This document shows, in pieces, positions 63,276-64,000 of a stretch of 64,000 nucleotides of DNA. Location: positions 50,230,001 to 50,294,000 of the forward strand of contig NC_069371.1 of assembly GCF_021730395.1 (NCBI RefSeq). Reading direction: 5' to 3'. Source of the DNA: Mercenaria mercenaria. Lineage: Eukaryota; Mollusca; Bivalvia; Venerida; Veneridae. The translations under genes and the position numbers were made by a program. Position 1 is the first letter of the stretch, and each line of letters opens with the position of its first letter. A model generated the notes under the pieces. The model was not told the origin of the DNA. It ran no database searches and saw nothing but the letters and a program-made list of their open reading frames with translations.

Positions 63276-64000
63276 TCGCGTGAGTGGAACGATGCTCTAT
63301 CTACCATTTTTTAAACGTGGCGAAAATCGCTTCCAAAGTTTAACTCTCGTCTAGTTTCTGTATTTCTGGGCGAAATGATGATAAATATATCTACTTGTTC
63401 CCTTTCGCTTAGTTCTTTCAGACTGTAAATGCTTTTAAATACATTTCGTTTTTACTTTTCTGCAATTATACATTTTCACTTTGGAGATAGAGCAAATTTG
63501 ACAAAAATAGAAAAAATGTTAAAGGTGTATTGCTTTTATCGGGAGATAGAGCACTGTGAATTACAAATTGGACATAGAGCAAGATAATATTTATTTTAAA
63601 ATTTTATATTTTAAATAGTGCGAGAGCTCTTAAACAGTAAAGACCCGTCACAGTTCTCATTTTGAAATTAAAGGAGGAATGGATTTGGTTTAGTATCATC
63701 AAACTGACACACTATCATAGGGCCTATTGCAACTTTCAAGATTTTCTTTGAGGAGGAGGACTCTAGTTGCATTATTTTTGGCACGCACGGATATCTGGGT
63801 AAATGACTTTCTTTGTGTCAACTGGATGGTTTCCTCACATGAAAAAATTAAGGTTTCAAACAGTGGTGAGGGGCAGGTGTTCAAAGTCAGAAGATTTGAA
63901 CTGATTTGCCAATGGTTTTACCATGCTGTCCGTATTGTTCAGGGTTAACTGAACTGCTACGCTATAGACACTATTGGCTATTAAACTAGGCACATTGGTC
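63276..64000. other. Gene-free end of window
   Basis: No exon recognised. 63820-63850 resembles 25-30 bp of the SINE body at 19450 ('ctggatggtttcctcacatga'), too short to call. Confidence 0.4.

Overview
This looks like nuclear DNA of a bivalve mollusc, probably a clam. It is AT-rich, its genes are split by GT-AG introns, and it holds a C1q-domain gene plus a dense set of satellites, tRNA-derived SINEs and MITEs of the kind common in bivalve genomes. The assignment is inferred from gene and repeat style. No bacterial, plasmid or viral genome organisation is visible.

Four host loci can be supported. (1) 5890-7199, minus strand: a two-exon secreted C1q-domain protein with a signal peptide and a coiled coil built of 35-residue repeats. 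(2) 20781-24459, minus strand: a three-exon HINT1-type histidine-triad hydrolase, 117 residues. (3) 31556-35985, plus strand: a seven-exon CRAL-TRIO (alpha-tocopherol-transfer-protein-like) gene, 306 residues, with a noncoding first exon and TATA/CRE promoter near 26.5-26.7 kb. (4) 48085-53441, plus strand: a tandem paralogue of (3) that keeps every splice junction but has lost the start-codon segment and carries an in-frame TAG, so it looks like a young pseudogene. Loci 3 and 4 lie in a tandem duplication with units of about 14-15 kb. Each unit begins with a degenerate minisatellite (about 24.65 and 38.3 kb) and carries a matching 5' exon and a conserved noncoding block.

Most of the rest is repetitive. 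Several elements have a tandem-repeat core and a stem-loop at one end: 8.7-10.8 kb (98-bp units), 14.6-16.1 and 39.2-41.2 kb (157-bp units), 21.5-22.3 kb (about 162 bp), 27.6-28.3 kb and 49.7-50.9 kb (165 bp). The 39.2 kb copy has the layout expected of non-autonomous Helentron-type elements. Two of these satellites carry regularly spaced nuclear-receptor half-site pairs (RevDR2-like and DR1-like). A 604-bp TA-flanked inverted-repeat element at 18351-18954 is filled with a 16-bp palindrome. The last 10 kb holds large inverted-repeat structures and the 3' end of an I-like LINE.

The genes do not form a pathway. C1q is probably innate recognition, HINT1 nucleotide hydrolysis, and the CRAL-TRIO pair intracellular lipid transfer. 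I recognise no intact retrovirus-like or other capsid-bearing element; one zinc-knuckle-like scrap at 12.6 kb is the only hint of one.
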